40,391 nucleotides of DNA, taken from Alphaproteobacteria bacterium (GTDB taxonomy: Bacteria; Pseudomonadota; Alphaproteobacteria; Bin65). The stretch's first letter is position 1; the number at the start of each line of letters is the position of its first letter. The stretch covers positions 1 through 40,391 of the forward strand of contig JAJFFJ010000080.1 of NCBI GenBank assembly GCA_021776685.1, read 5' to 3'. Under the pieces are notes generated by a model, which searched no databases, was not told the origin of the DNA, and saw only the letters and a program-made list of their open reading frames with translations. The translations under genes and the position numbers were made by a program. This document shows positions 1 to 9,279 of the stretch, one piece after another.

Positions 1-209
1 TCGCGCAGGGGCATGGCGCAGGAGGCAACAGGCTTGCGCTCTTTTTCTACCTCCACCAGACACATGCGGCAGTTACCCGCGATGGACAGCCGTTCGTGGA
101 AGCAGAAATGCGGCACTTCCTTGCCAATCGACTGCAACGCCTGCAGCAGGGTCAAACGGCCGTCGACTTCGACTTCCTGATCGTCAACGATGATGGTGAC
201 TGTGCTCAT
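1..209 (-). CDS. nuoG: NADH-quinone oxidoreductase subunit G, N-terminal part (cut by window edge)
   Basis: Only the first 69 to 70 codons are in the window; the gene runs off the left edge. NuoG is the large iron-sulfur subunit of the complex I peripheral arm and passes electrons from the FMN site toward quinone. The visible part is the start of the N-terminal [2Fe-2S] ferredoxin fold: a beta-grasp beginning [17 protein letters not shown], then [21 protein letters not shown], which carries the expected cysteines, then VASCAMPL. The ATG at 209 is preceded by a strong GAGGAGG ribosome site that lies across the end of nuoF; the gap to the nuoF stop is 10 nt. It is the last nuo gene visible in this operon. 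Confidence 0.93.
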   Translation of the reverse strand, partial: MSTVTIIVDDQEVEVDGRLTLLQALQSIGKEVPHFCFHERLSIAGNCRMCLVEVEKERKPVASCAMPLR

Positions 210-219
210 CGCCGCCTCC

Positions 220-1503
220 TCACGCCGCCTGCTTGCGTTCATTGATGCGGCGTTCCAGCTCCGGCCGGAAATGCCGGATCAGGCCTTGAATCGGCCAGGC
301 CGCCGCGTCACCCAGGGCACAGATTGTGTGTCCTTCCACCTGTTTGGAGACGTCTTCCAGCAGGTCGATCTCACCAATCTCCGCGTCGCCGGTGACCAGC
401 CGTTCCATCACCCGCCACATCCAGCCGGTGCCTTCGCGGCACGGCGTGCACTGACCGCAGCTCTCGTGCATGTAGAATTTCGAGATCCGGGAGATCGCCT
501 TCACAATATCTGTCGACTTGTCCATGACGATGACGGCGGCTGTACCCAGGCCGGACTTCAGGCCCATCAGGCTGTCGAAATCCATCGGCAGGTCGTGGCA
601 GACGTCCGCCGGCAAACAGGGCACCGAGGATCCGCCTGGAATCACCGCCAGCAGGTTGTCCCAACCACCGCGCACGCCGCCCGCATGGGTATCGATCAGT
701 TCCCGGAGAGAGATGCCCATCTCCTCTTCCACGTTACAGGGATTGTTTACGTGGCCGGAGATGCAGAAAACCTTGGTGCCGGTATTCTTGTCGTCGCGCC
801 CGATACCGGCGAACCATTCAGGCCCCCGGCGCAGGATTGTCGGCACCACCGCAATGGTCTCGACATTGTTGACCGTGGTCGGACAGCCATAAAGTCCGGC
901 GTTGGCCGGGAACGGTGGCTTCAGACGTGGCTGGCCCTTCTTGCCTTCCAAACTCTCCAGTAGCGCCGTTTCTTCGCCGCAGATATAGGCGCCGGCGCCA
1001 CGGTGGACGTAGAGGTCAAAGTCCCAGCCGGAGCCGGCGGCATTCTTACCCAACAGTCCAGCGTCATAGGCCTCAGCGATGGCGTCATTCAGCCGTTCAG
1101 CCTCGAGAATGAACTCACCGCGGATATAGATGTAACCGACGTGCGCACCCATGGCGGCGCCCGCAATCAGCGAGCCTTCGACCAACTTGTGGGGGTCGTG
1201 GCGCATGATATCCCGGTCTTTGCAGGTGCCCGGTTCGGATTCGTCGGCATTGACCACCAAATAGTGCGGGCGCCCGTCACGCCGGTCTTCCGGCGGCATG
1301 AAAGTCCACTTCAGGCCGGTCGGGAACCCCGCGCCACCGCGGCCGCGCAAGCCGGATGCCTTGACCTGGTCGCAGATCCATTCGCGGCCCTGTTTGATGA
1401 AGTCGCCGGTTTGGTCCCAGTCACCGCGGTCGCGCGCGCCCTCCAGCTTCCAGTCATGGAATCCGTAGAGGTTGGTGAAGATGCGGTCGCGGTCATGCAG
1501 CAT
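220..1503 (-). CDS. nuoF: NADH-quinone oxidoreductase subunit F (FMN and NADH binding)
   Basis: A 427-residue protein of normal family length. NuoF binds NADH and FMN and oxidises NADH at the tip of the complex I peripheral arm. The glycine-rich nucleotide motif [10 protein letters not shown] is at residues 54-63, and the N3 [4Fe-4S] cluster ligands SCGQCTPC give C349, C352 and C355, with C395 as the fourth. The ICGEETAL stretch near residues 174-181 is also typical. Its start codon shares one base with the nuoE stop (TGATG), which implies translational coupling. Nothing unusual was seen. Confidence 0.97.
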   Translation of the reverse strand: MLHDRDRIFTNLYGFHDWKLEGARDRGDWDQTGDFIKQGREWICDQVKASGLRGRGGAGFPTGLKWTFMPPEDRRDGRPHYLVVNADESEPGTCKDRDIMRHDPHKLVEGSLIAGAAMGAHVGYIYIRGEFILEAERLNDAIAEAYDAGLLGKNAAGSGWDFDLYVHRGAGAYICGEETALLESLEGKKGQPRLKPPFPANAGLYGCPTTVNNVETIAVVPTILRRGPEWFAGIGRDDKNTGTKVFCISGHVNNPCNVEEEMGISLRELIDTHAGGVRGGWDNLLAVIPGGSSVPCLPADVCHDLPMDFDSLMGLKSGLGTAAVIVMDKSTDIVKAISRISKFYMHESCGQCTPCREGTGWMWRVMERLVTGDAEIGEIDLLEDVSKQVEGHTICALGDAAAWPIQGLIRHFRPELERRINERKQAA

Positions 1504-2462
1504 CAGGCGTCTCCGGCAAGCTTGTTCGCCTGCTCAATCCAGTCTTCCCGGTCAATGCGGCCCTTGAATTTCAGGTAACCGTCGACCCAGGCCACCTGTT
1601 CTGGCGTCCAGGCGGCCACCTGATCGTAGTGATAGACGCCCAGGTCGTTCAGAATTTCCTCGATTTTGGGTCCGACGCCATTGATCTTCTTCAAGTCATC
1701 GGCCTGATTTTCCCGCGCGCCGTCGAGGGCAGGCGGCCTTGCCGGGTCGTCGAGCGCAGGTTGTTGATCTTCTTCAGGCGCCGACGAGGGGGCTGCCTGT
1801 TCCGGAACGGACGGCTCCGATGCATTCCCGTTCAACTTGCGGCTATGGCGGACAGAAAAGTCCACTTCCGTCAGCGCGGTAGCGCCGCCCGCCGCTTCCG
1901 ACGACTGCCTGCCGGTCTGAGAATTGGTCTTTGGATCTTCGCCATTCCTGAGAGCCCGGAGCAACCCCTTGAAATTGTCCTTGTCCAGATCCTCGTAATA
2001 GTCGTCGTTGATCTGAACCATCGGCGCGTTCACACAGGCACCCAGGCACTCCACTTCGGTGACCGTGAACAGGCCGTCTTCGCTGGTCTGACCATTGCCG
2101 ATGCCACATTCTTCCTTGAGTGCGGCGTAGACTTGATCGACCCCGCGCAGCCAGCAAGGCGTGGTTCCGCACACCTGCACGTGATATTTCCCGATCGGCG
2201 CAAGATTGAACATCGTATAGAAGCTCGCCACTTCCATAACCCGGATCGGCGCCATGTCGAGTTGGTCTGCGATCACCTCAATGGCGGCACGACTGACCCA
2301 ACCTTCCTGCCGCTGGGCCAAATCGAGCATGGGGATTACCGCACTGGCGGCGCGATTGTCCGGGTACTTGGAAAGTGTGTCCGTGACGACCGCTTGGTTT
2401 TCAGCTGACCAGGCAAAATTCTCCGGCTGCTCGCTTTCCGGGGCGAAATGACGACCGCTCAT
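1503..2462 (-). CDS. nuoE: NADH-quinone oxidoreductase subunit E with C-terminal helix-hairpin-helix-like extension
   Basis: The product is 319 residues, about twice the length of the minimal subunit. Residues 1 to about 170 are the thioredoxin-like [2Fe-2S] subunit, with cluster ligands C98, C103, C139 and C143 in CGTTPC and CLGAC. A proline-, alanine- and glutamate-rich linker (about 190-250) leads to a compact C-terminal module. It contains [20 protein letters not shown] (256-275), the helix-hairpin-helix type 'GVGPKIE' pattern, followed by a [19 protein letters not shown] segment. Such extensions are known in alphaproteobacterial NuoE; their role is not settled. The gene overlaps the nuoD stop by 4 nt (ATGA). 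Confidence 0.95.
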   Translation of the reverse strand: MSGRHFAPESEQPENFAWSAENQAVVTDTLSKYPDNRAASAVIPMLDLAQRQEGWVSRAAIEVIADQLDMAPIRVMEVASFYTMFNLAPIGKYHVQVCGTTPCWLRGVDQVYAALKEECGIGNGQTSEDGLFTVTEVECLGACVNAPMVQINDDYYEDLDKDNFKGLLRALRNGEDPKTNSQTGRQSSEAAGGATALTEVDFSVRHSRKLNGNASEPSVPEQAAPSSAPEEDQQPALDDPARPPALDGARENQADDLKKINGVGPKIEEILNDLGVYHYDQVAAWTPEQVAWVDGYLKFKGRIDREDWIEQANKLAGDA

Positions 2463-3658
2463 CGGTCAACCTCCCCAAACACAATGTCCATGGAACCGAC
2501 AATGGCGACCACGTCCGCCAGCAAGTGGCCTTTTGACAGATAATCGGTCGCCTGCATGAACGCGAAGCCCGGCGCGCGGATCTTGCAGCGGTAGGGCTTG
2601 TTGCTGCCGTCTGACACCACATAGACGCCAAATTCACCCTTGGGCGCTTCTACTGCCGCATACACCTCGCCGGCCGGCACGTGATAGCCCTCGGTATACA
2701 GTTTGAAATGATGGATCAGCGCTTCCATCGACTGCTTCATCTCGCCCCGTTTCGGTGGCGTGATCTTTTTGTCGTCCGCTTTTACAGGACCGTCCGGCAT
2801 GGTCTCGATCGCCTGGCGCATGATGCGCAGGCTTTGACGCATCTCTTCCATGCGCACCATGTAACGATCGTAACAGTCGCCGTTGGTGCCGACGGGAATG
2901 TCGAAATCGTAGTTTTCGTAGCCGTCATAGGGCTGCGACTTGCGTAGATCCCAGGCGGCCCCGGAGCCGCGTATCATCGGCCCACTGAAGCCCCAGTCGA
3001 GCGCCTCTTCAACATTGAACTTGCCGATGTCGACAGTGCGCTGCTTGAAAATGCGGTTGTCGTTCAGAAGCGTCTCGATATCCGCGATCACCTTCGGATA
3101 GGTTTCTGTCCAGGCGAGGATGTCGTCCGCCAGTCCCGGCGGCAGGTCCTGATGGACACCGCCCGGGCGGAAATAGGCCGCGTGCAGGCGTGCGCCCGAT
3201 ACCCGCTCGTAGAATTCCATGAGCTTTTCGCGTTCTTCAAAGCCCCACAGGAACGGGGTCATCGCCCCCACATCGAGCGCGAAAGTCGTGATGTTCAGGA
3301 TGTGGTTGAGGATACGGCCGATTTCAGCATAGAGAACACGAATCGCCTGTCCCCGGGCCGGCACTTCCAGCCCCAGCAGCCGTTCGACGGCCAGCGCGAA
3401 TGCATGCTCCTGATTCATCGGCGCGACATAGTCGAGCCGGTCGAAATAGGGCACCGCCTGGAGGTAGGTCTTGTACTCGATCAGCTTCTCGGTGCCGCGA
3501 TGCAGCAGGCCAATGTGCGGATCGGCCCGCTCCACAACCTCACCATCCATCTCCAGCACCAAACGCAGCACGCCATGGGCCGCCGGGTGCTGCGGACCGA
3601 AGTTCAGATTGAGATTTTTGATCTCCACATCGCCGGGTTTGGTGGCGCCATCGACCAT
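2459..3658 (-). CDS. nuoD: NADH-quinone oxidoreductase subunit D (49 kDa type)
   Basis: 399 residues, the usual length for a stand-alone NuoD. The subunit lies at the base of the peripheral arm and forms part of the quinone-binding pocket; the family descends from the large subunit of NiFe hydrogenases. Family signatures are visible: [19 protein letters not shown] near the N-terminus, [12 protein letters not shown], the [18 protein letters not shown] segment and a C-terminal DIVFGEVDR. The first base of its stop overlaps the nuoE start in an ATGA, and its own start overlaps the nuoC stop (TGATG). It is separate from NuoC, unlike the fused NuoCD of enterobacteria. Confidence 0.97.
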   Translation of the reverse strand: MVDGATKPGDVEIKNLNLNFGPQHPAAHGVLRLVLEMDGEVVERADPHIGLLHRGTEKLIEYKTYLQAVPYFDRLDYVAPMNQEHAFALAVERLLGLEVPARGQAIRVLYAEIGRILNHILNITTFALDVGAMTPFLWGFEEREKLMEFYERVSGARLHAAYFRPGGVHQDLPPGLADDILAWTETYPKVIADIETLLNDNRIFKQRTVDIGKFNVEEALDWGFSGPMIRGSGAAWDLRKSQPYDGYENYDFDIPVGTNGDCYDRYMVRMEEMRQSLRIMRQAIETMPDGPVKADDKKITPPKRGEMKQSMEALIHHFKLYTEGYHVPAGEVYAAVEAPKGEFGVYVVSDGSNKPYRCKIRAPGFAFMQATDYLSKGHLLADVVAIVGSMDIVFGEVDR

Positions 3659-4299
3659 CAGGCGCCCTCCCCGGCTTGATCTCCGGCATCTTCGTCGGTC
3701 GTCGCTTTTTCATCACCGGGCAGCACCCCGCGGGTCATGCCTTCCCATGGCGACATAAAGTCGAAGGAGCGAAATTCCTGGGTCAGGTTGACCGGTTCGT
3801 AGACTACCCGCCCCTGTTCGTCGTCATAGCGCACTTCCACATAGCCAGTGAGCGGGAAGTCCTTACGCAGCGGATGGCCGTCGAAGCCATAGTCCGTGAG
3901 GATGCGCCGCAGATCCGGGTGATTGGAAAAGAACACGCCGTAAAGGTCCCATGCCTCCCGCTCGAACCAGTTGGCCGAGTTGAAAACCGAGACGACCGAG
4001 GGAACTGGTGTATCTTCGTCGGTCTGGACTTTTACCCGCACGCGCCTGTTCTGCTTGACGCTCAGCAGGTGATAGACGACATCGAACCGCTTTTCGCGTT
4101 CGGGGTAATCAGCGCCGCACACATCCATCAGGGCCGTGAACTGGCATTGGGGATCGTCGCGCAGATGGGTCAGCACCCGGGCAATCGACGGCGCAGCGGC
4201 ATTCACCGTCAGCTCGCCGCGATCCACGACAAAGTCGATGATGTCCTGCGGCAACTGCGCGGCAATGATATCGCCGAGTTCCTGGAGGGCGTCGTCCAT
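3658..4299 (-). CDS. nuoC: NADH-quinone oxidoreductase subunit C (30 kDa type)
   Basis: A 213-residue product of complex I. NuoC sits beside NuoD in the peripheral arm and has no cofactor of its own. The signature ERKEFPLTGY-type segment appears here as [21 protein letters not shown], preceded by the family motif [28 protein letters not shown] (given here in part: [11 protein letters not shown]). The C-terminus is an acidic tail of about 20 residues ([19 protein letters not shown]) of low complexity. It lies 19 nt after nuoB and is coupled to nuoD. Confidence 0.96.
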   Translation of the reverse strand: MDDALQELGDIIAAQLPQDIIDFVVDRGELTVNAAAPSIARVLTHLRDDPQCQFTALMDVCGADYPEREKRFDVVYHLLSVKQNRRVRVKVQTDEDTPVPSVVSVFNSANWFEREAWDLYGVFFSNHPDLRRILTDYGFDGHPLRKDFPLTGYVEVRYDDEQGRVVYEPVNLTQEFRSFDFMSPWEGMTRGVLPGDEKATTDEDAGDQAGEGA

Positions 4300-4318
4300 C
4301 TTCCCGTCGTCCCGCCGC

Positions 4319-4837
4319 CTAGCGCATGAACTTGCTGGTTCGGCGAATCTTCTTCTGCAGCATCAGGATGCCGTACAGAAGCGCCTCCGCCGTGGGCGGG
4401 CAGCCCGGGACATATACGTCCACAGGCACGATGCGGTCGCACCCACGCACCACAGAATAAGAATAGTGGTAATAGCCGCCGCCATTTGCGCAGGAGCCCA
4501 TGGACAGGACCCAGCGGGGCTCGGCCATCTGGTCGTAGACCTTGCGCAGGGCCGGCGCCATTTTGTTGGTCAGGGTGCCGGCGACAATCATTACATCAGA
4601 CTGACGCGGGCTGGGCCGGAAGACAGTGCCAAACCGGTCAAGATCATAGCGGCTGGCCGCCGAATGCATCATCTCCACCGCACAGCAGGCTAGCCCAAAG
4701 GTCATCGGCCACAGCGACCCTGAGCGGGCCCAGCCAACCAGGGAATCGAGCTTGGAAATCACGAAGCCGCGTTGCTGGAACTCTTCCTGCAGGAAACGGT
4801 CAAGGTCGTTGGTGGCGCCGGCCTGCTCTACTCCCAT
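4319..4837 (-). CDS. nuoB: NADH-quinone oxidoreductase subunit B (N2 cluster subunit)
   Basis: 172 residues from the ATG at 4837. NuoB carries cluster N2, the last iron-sulfur cluster before quinone. The ligands are visible as the adjacent pair C51-C52 (LACCAVEMM), C116 (GSCANGGG) and C146 ([12 protein letters not shown]). The open frame extends upstream, but the segment before MGVEQAG is unlike NuoB and overlaps nuoA extensively, so I chose the internal ATG, which overlaps the nuoA end by 10 nt as in coupled operons. Length and ending ([12 protein letters not shown]) fit the family. Confidence 0.95.
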   Translation of the reverse strand: MGVEQAGATNDLDRFLQEEFQQRGFVISKLDSLVGWARSGSLWPMTFGLACCAVEMMHSAASRYDLDRFGTVFRPSPRQSDVMIVAGTLTNKMAPALRKVYDQMAEPRWVLSMGSCANGGGYYHYSYSVVRGCDRIVPVDVYVPGCPPTAEALLYGILMLQKKIRRTSKFMR

Positions 4838-5193
4838 TCCAGGGCCCCCTTCTTCCACTCGTAGATGAACCCAATGGTCAGGATGCCGAGGAAGATCACC
4901 ATCGACCAGAAGCCGAAGAGCTGCGTATCGCCCAACGTGATCGCCCACGGGAACAGGAATGCCACTTCAAGATCGAAGATGATGAACAGAATGGCCACGA
5001 GATAGAAGCGCACGTCGAACTGGCCGCGTGCATCGTCGAAGGCCTCAAAACCACACTCATAAGCAGACAGCTTTTCCGAGTAGGGCTTTTGCTTGGCGAC
5101 GATAAAGCTCGCAATGGTCAATGCCAGCGTCAGCCCAACGGCGACGCCGATAAAGATCAAGATCGGTAGATATTCCTTTAGAAGCGCTTCCAT
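4828..5193 (-). CDS. nuoA: NADH-quinone oxidoreductase subunit A (membrane subunit)
   Basis: A 121-residue inner-membrane protein with three predicted spans (about 8-30, 62-84 and 90-112). NuoA is a small membrane-arm subunit near the quinone site. The family signature [20 protein letters not shown] (residues 36-55) with the conserved cysteine and the [22 protein letters not shown] segment (written here by its core, [14 protein letters not shown]) are clear. It is the first gene of the visible nuo operon; the promoter must lie in the 166 nt before it, but I see no convincing -35/-10 pair there. Confidence 0.96.
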   Translation of the reverse strand: MEALLKEYLPILIFIGVAVGLTLALTIASFIVAKQKPYSEKLSAYECGFEAFDDARGQFDVRFYLVAILFIIFDLEVAFLFPWAITLGDTQLFGFWSMVIFLGILTIGFIYEWKKGALEWE

Positions 5194-5359
5194 ACCGTCT
5201 GAATTTCGCAGAGGTTCATTTTGGAGCCGGCGACCGGAACGTGCCGGCCAACTGTTCGGTTATAAGCTCGCCTTCCAGCGATTGAAACCCCCGCACATCG
5301 CGACCGTTTGACCTGAGCCCAACGGTGGAAAACCTTGGGCGCAAGCAGGATCAGTGGTC

Positions 5360-7039
5360 CTAGAAAAGTCCTTCCACATTGCCCTCTGCGTTGATGTGGA
5401 TGCCATTGGCTGCAGGCACCCGAGGGAGCCCGGGCATGGTCATGAGATCGCCGCAGATCACGACCAGGAACTCCGCACCGTTTGAGAGACGCACCTCACG
5501 GATCGGCACAACATGGTTGCTGGGCGCACCTTTCAGGTTGGGATCGGTGGAAAAGCTGTACTGGGTTTTGGCCATGCAGACCGGGTAGTCGCCGGCCCCA
5601 GCGGCCTCAAACGCTGCAAACTGATCCCGCACCTTTTTGTCGGCAATGATGTCGTCAGCGCCGTAGATCGAGCGGGCAACCGTCCGCGCCTTTTCCCAGA
5701 GGGACATGCTATCGTCATAGAGCGGCCGGAACTGGCTGGCCCCGGAATCCGCGAGATCGGCCACTGCGGTCGCGAGGGCTTCGGTGCCCGCGCCACCATC
5801 CGCCCAATGGGTGCATTCAAATGCCTGGACACCAAACTGCTCACAGAAAGATGTGACCGCAGCCACCTCTGCGTCGCTGTCCGAGGTGAAGCGATTGATC
5901 GCGACCACCGCGGGCACACCGAACTGGCCCACATTGCGGATATGACGGCCCAGATTTTCGAGCCCCCCCTTAACCGCCTCGACATTTTCGGCGCCCAGGT
6001 CGTCCTTGGCCACGCCACCATGCATCTTCAACGCACGGATGGTCGCGACGATCACCGCCGCATCCGGGGAAAGTCCGGCCTTGCGGCACTTGATATCGAA
6101 AAACTTCTCCGCGCCCAGGTCCGCGCCAAAGCCTGCTTCGGTCACCACATAGTCGGCCATTTTCAATGCCGTCTTTGTGGCGACAACAGAATTGCAGCCA
6201 TGGGCGATGTTGGCGAACGGACCACCATGGATCAGCGCCGGATTGTTCTCCAGCGTCTGCACCAGATTGGGCTGGACCGCATCTTTCAGCAGCACCGCCA
6301 TTGCGCCGTCCGCGGAGATGTCCCGCGCATAGACCGGCTCGCGGTCGCGTGTCTGGCCAATGATGATTTTGCCGAGTCTGCGTTGCAGGTCCGCCATATC
6401 CTCAGCGATACAGAAGATCGCCATGATCTCAGAGGCGACCGTGATGTCAAAACCTGTCTGACGGGCAAAGCCATTGGTGACGCCGCCCAGAGAGACGACC
6501 ACATCGCGCAGGGCGCGGTCATTCATATCGACGACGCGGCCCCAGGTGACCCGGCGGGAATCAATGCCCTGCTCGTTGCCCCAGTAGATGTGGTTGTCGA
6601 TCATCGCCGACAGCAGATTGTGGGCCGACGTGATGGCGTGGAAGTCGCCGGTGAAATGGAGGTTGATGTCCTCCATGGGCACCACCTGGGCATAGCCACC
6701 GCCTGCGGCACCGCCCTTGATGCCAAAGCACGGACCGAGGCTCGGCTCGCGCAGGCAAATCATGGCGTTTTTGCCGATTCGGTTGAGGCCGTCACCCAGG
6801 CCCACGGTGGTGGTTGTCTTCCCCTCGCCGGCGGGCGTTGGCGTCATCGCCGTGACCAGAATCAGCTTGCCGTCCGGCTTGTCCTTCAGGGTGTCCCGAA
6901 ATTCTGCGCTGATCTTCGCCTTGAAGCGGCCATAGGGCATCAGCGCCTCTTCAGGGATATTCATCCTGGCGCCAAGGTCCCAGATGGGCTGCATCGTGGC
7001 GGCGCGGGCAATCTCGATGTCGCTCGGCACAGCGGCCAT
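5360..7039 (-). CDS. fhs: Formate-tetrahydrofolate ligase
   Basis: 559 residues, the usual length. The cytoplasmic enzyme joins formate to tetrahydrofolate with ATP, giving 10-formyl-THF. The phosphate-binding motif [13 protein letters not shown] is at residues 66-78, and the family stretches [20 protein letters not shown] and [14 protein letters not shown] are present. A GGGGGAG ribosome site stands before the ATG at 7039. The gene lies 160 nt after metF on the same strand and closes the sarcosine oxidase/MetVF block, which suggests a role in moving the carbon released from sarcosine; the reaction is reversible, so it could also release formate with ATP gain. Confidence 0.97.
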   Translation of the reverse strand: MAAVPSDIEIARAATMQPIWDLGARMNIPEEALMPYGRFKAKISAEFRDTLKDKPDGKLILVTAMTPTPAGEGKTTTTVGLGDGLNRIGKNAMICLREPSLGPCFGIKGGAAGGGYAQVVPMEDINLHFTGDFHAITSAHNLLSAMIDNHIYWGNEQGIDSRRVTWGRVVDMNDRALRDVVVSLGGVTNGFARQTGFDITVASEIMAIFCIAEDMADLQRRLGKIIIGQTRDREPVYARDISADGAMAVLLKDAVQPNLVQTLENNPALIHGGPFANIAHGCNSVVATKTALKMADYVVTEAGFGADLGAEKFFDIKCRKAGLSPDAAVIVATIRALKMHGGVAKDDLGAENVEAVKGGLENLGRHIRNVGQFGVPAVVAINRFTSDSDAEVAAVTSFCEQFGVQAFECTHWADGGAGTEALATAVADLADSGASQFRPLYDDSMSLWEKARTVARSIYGADDIIADKKVRDQFAAFEAAGAGDYPVCMAKTQYSFSTDPNLKGAPSNHVVPIREVRLSNGAEFLVVICGDLMTMPGLPRVPAANGIHINAEGNVEGLF

Positions 7040-7199
7040 GGTTTTCTCCCCCGAAGGAATTGCAAGTGTTCCGGTCAGTTAGAGGGCTTCCTAGCGTGGC
7101 GATGCCTGAAATGCGACCTCTACTGTTGCAACCCCGGTATGGCCGCCGATCCCATCAACGCCAATTGCGCATTTTGGCTCGGGAGACGCGTATCTGCGG

Positions 7200-8219
7200 C
7201 TAGTCACCCAAATGGCGCCCGCGGCCTGTTCGTGGCGCGCCGGCCTGTGCCGTCAGGCGCCGTGCTGCCAGGATTCCAGACTCCTCAACAATGGAGGCCA
7301 CAAGTTCTTCCTGCCGGTAGGCCATGATGTGAACGCCGGCAATGCCGTCCATCTCCCGGATCTGCTGGATCAGCTCCACGCAGATGCGTTTGCCCTCGGC
7401 CTTTTGGTCTTCGGCACCTTCCAGCCGGGTGATGACCGGATCGGGAATATGGATGCCGGGCACGTTGCTCCGTATCCACCGCGCCGCACGGGCTGAGGCG
7501 AGCGGTCCGACGCCGACCAGAATGAAGCATTTCTCGTGCAGCCCCATTTCGCGGACCCGCGCCATATATTCACCCAGACGTGGCAGGTCGAAGCAATAGT
7601 TGGTCTGAATGAATTGCGCACCGGCGGTGATCTTTTTCGCCAGGCGGACAGGCCGGAAGTCGTACGGCGGCGCAAAAGGATTTGCGGCCGCCCCCAGGAA
7701 CATCTCCGGTGGCGTGGTGATCTTGCGCCCGGAGAGAAACTCACCGTCGTCGCGCATGCGGCGAACGGTGGCGAGGAGAGATATGCTGTCCAGGTCGAAG
7801 ACCGGTTTGGCGTCGGGCTGGTCCCCCACCTGCACCCCGTCCCCAGTGAGGCACAGTAGGTTCGACACACCCATGGCCGCCGCGCCCAGAATATCGCCCT
7901 GGATGGCAATGCGATTGCGGTCGCGGCAGCTGACCTGCATGACACAGGCATAGCCCGCGCGGGCCAGAAGGGCGCTGATACCCACGCTGGACATATGGAC
8001 GTTGGCGCCGGATGCGTCCGTGGCGTTGATCGCATCGCAGACCTGCGCCAGCACGAGGGCGCGGTCATACACGTCCTGCGGATTTGCCGAATCCGGGGGG
8101 TTCAGCTCCGCCGTAACGGCAAAGCGGCCGCTGCGCAGAACCCGTTCGAGCCGCCCTCTGGAAGAGTGATTGTCTCGCGGGGTTGGCGTCCAGGCGCCGG
8201 ACAGGTCATCGTTTGGCAT
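7200..8219 (-). CDS. metF: Methylenetetrahydrofolate reductase (MetF family)
   Basis: 339 residues from the ATG at 8219 (MPNDDLSGAWTPT). The frame is open further upstream, but that part overlaps the preceding gene and has no family similarity. The enzyme is an FAD-dependent TIM barrel that interconverts 5,10-methylene-THF and 5-methyl-THF. Visible are FAVTAELNPPDSANPQDVYD at the start of the barrel, AINATDASGANVHMSS, the NLLCLTGDGV segment and AGAQFIQTNYCFD. It overlaps the MetV-like gene by 14 nt. The TELNPP version and the MetV partner resemble the MetVF type more than the enterobacterial stand-alone MetF; that assignment is inference. Confidence 0.88.
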   Translation of the reverse strand: MPNDDLSGAWTPTPRDNHSSRGRLERVLRSGRFAVTAELNPPDSANPQDVYDRALVLAQVCDAINATDASGANVHMSSVGISALLARAGYACVMQVSCRDRNRIAIQGDILGAAAMGVSNLLCLTGDGVQVGDQPDAKPVFDLDSISLLATVRRMRDDGEFLSGRKITTPPEMFLGAAANPFAPPYDFRPVRLAKKITAGAQFIQTNYCFDLPRLGEYMARVREMGLHEKCFILVGVGPLASARAARWIRSNVPGIHIPDPVITRLEGAEDQKAEGKRICVELIQQIREMDGIAGVHIMAYRQEELVASIVEESGILAARRLTAQAGAPRTGRGRHLGD

Positions 8220-8679
8220 CACCCGCCTGCTTCTTTTCCGTCCGTTCGCGGGCGACAGCCAGCCACGAAGACCGCCCCCACAGCCGATGATCGACCGGCG
8301 GCTCGATGCCTGCGATGGTTTCCAGGTCCCCCATCCGCGCAGCACCCCGCCAGGCCTCGACCCAGACACAGCGCATTCCCGGCTTCACTTCACAATTCCC
8401 ATCGGGTCGAACGCCGCCACAGGGGCCATTGCGCATTTCCTTGGGACAGTTCATGGGGCAGGACAGGCCCGTCCGGGTGAGCGCGCACTGCCCGCACATC
8501 CGGCAGTCGAACAGCAGTCCCTTGGCGCCGCGCTCTATAAACCGGGTCGGCCGTTCCAGTCGGGAAAATCCAGTGAGCTTCAGGAGCGGCGTGCTGAGAA
8601 AAAGCAGGGCTTCAAACACACGATAGACCCGGCTCAATTTTCCGGCATGCCGTACGGACCATCGCCTGACGAAATACAT
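8206..8679 (-). CDS. MetV-like methylenetetrahydrofolate reductase C-terminal-domain protein
   Basis: A 157-residue cysteine-rich protein. An N-terminal basic and hydrophobic stretch (residues 1-50) precedes a cluster of eight cysteines at about C59, C62, C65, C74, C78, C87, C96 and C104, including CRMCGQC, SCPMNCPKE and GPCGGVRPDGNCE. This pattern is that of the 'MTHFR C-terminal' domain, which in acetogens is the small MetV subunit that pairs with MetF and binds metal. The start is ATG 8679 (GTG 8682 is also possible), directly behind the soxG stop. It is translationally linked to both soxG and metF. The family call rests on the cysteine pattern and the neighbour. Confidence 0.8.
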   Translation of the reverse strand: MYFVRRWSVRHAGKLSRVYRVFEALLFLSTPLLKLTGFSRLERPTRFIERGAKGLLFDCRMCGQCALTRTGLSCPMNCPKEMRNGPCGGVRPDGNCEVKPGMRCVWVEAWRGAARMGDLETIAGIEPPVDHRLWGRSSWLAVARERTEKKQAGDAKR

Positions 8680-8682
8680 CAC

Positions 8683-9279
8683 TCAGTCCTGTAAAACCTG
8701 AACCCCATATTCTAGGCCGGCATCGAGCATCCATCGCCACAGGTAGACTGCAAAACTGCGCGAGACAAAGACACTGAATGTGGGCGCAGCATCAACCTGA
8801 TGGAGCGTGACCTGTGCCTTGGCCAGCAGCGTGTTTGCGCAATGGCCTGGCCTGAACGTCCGGGGATGCAGGTCGAGGGTGCAACCTTTGGCCAGCAAAT
8901 CCCGCGCCCGCGGCCCGCCGACGCTGATAATTGCCAGAGCATCGCCCACGTCAACGACGGCCGTGCGATCATCGCCAAGCCGATCGCGCAACCGCTGCCT
9001 CAGGTCCGTCCCCGCTTCCGGCGGCGCCACGACCAGCCATTCGTCCGGCCCCATCCACAACACCGCATGATCGGTGGTCATAGCGGCTCGGCAGGGATCG
9101 GTCGGAATATCGCAGCCGGTAATCTCCCGCACGCCAGAAAGGAACACCGGATCACCTGCGTTACCCCGCAGAGTTACCATGGCGTGCAAGGGCGCCTGCC
9201 GCATAACGATGCCAGCCTCCACCGCTGCAACGTGGGCGGGCTCGTCTGCGAGGGAACTAAGGCGTCGCGGTTCAGCCAT
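8683..9279 (-). CDS. soxG: Sarcosine oxidase gamma subunit
   Basis: 198 residues from the ATG at 9279, which overlaps the soxA stop by 8 nt. The gamma subunit is a small GcvT-like subunit of heterotetrameric sarcosine oxidase. Visible features that fit are TDHAVLWMGPDEWLVVAPPE in the middle, DVGDALAIISVGGPRARDLLAKGCTLDLHP (core: SVGGPRARDLLAKG) and the C-terminal FSVFVSRSFAVYLWRWMLDA. The frame is open for 8 more codons upstream, but the coupled ATG is preferred. It is the fourth of the four sox genes in B-D-A-G order. Confidence 0.92.
   Translation of the reverse strand: MAEPRRLSSLADEPAHVAAVEAGIVMRQAPLHAMVTLRGNAGDPVFLSGVREITGCDIPTDPCRAAMTTDHAVLWMGPDEWLVVAPPEAGTDLRQRLRDRLGDDRTAVVDVGDALAIISVGGPRARDLLAKGCTLDLHPRTFRPGHCANTLLAKAQVTLHQVDAAPTFSVFVSRSFAVYLWRWMLDAGLEYGVQVLQD

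Noticed and set aside
5513-7327. 604-codon open frame on the plus strand opposite fhs and the metF end
   Set aside because: It lies across a clear fhs gene, reads like reverse-complement coding sequence, has no ribosome site and no recognisable domain. Long antisense frames are common in high-GC genes.
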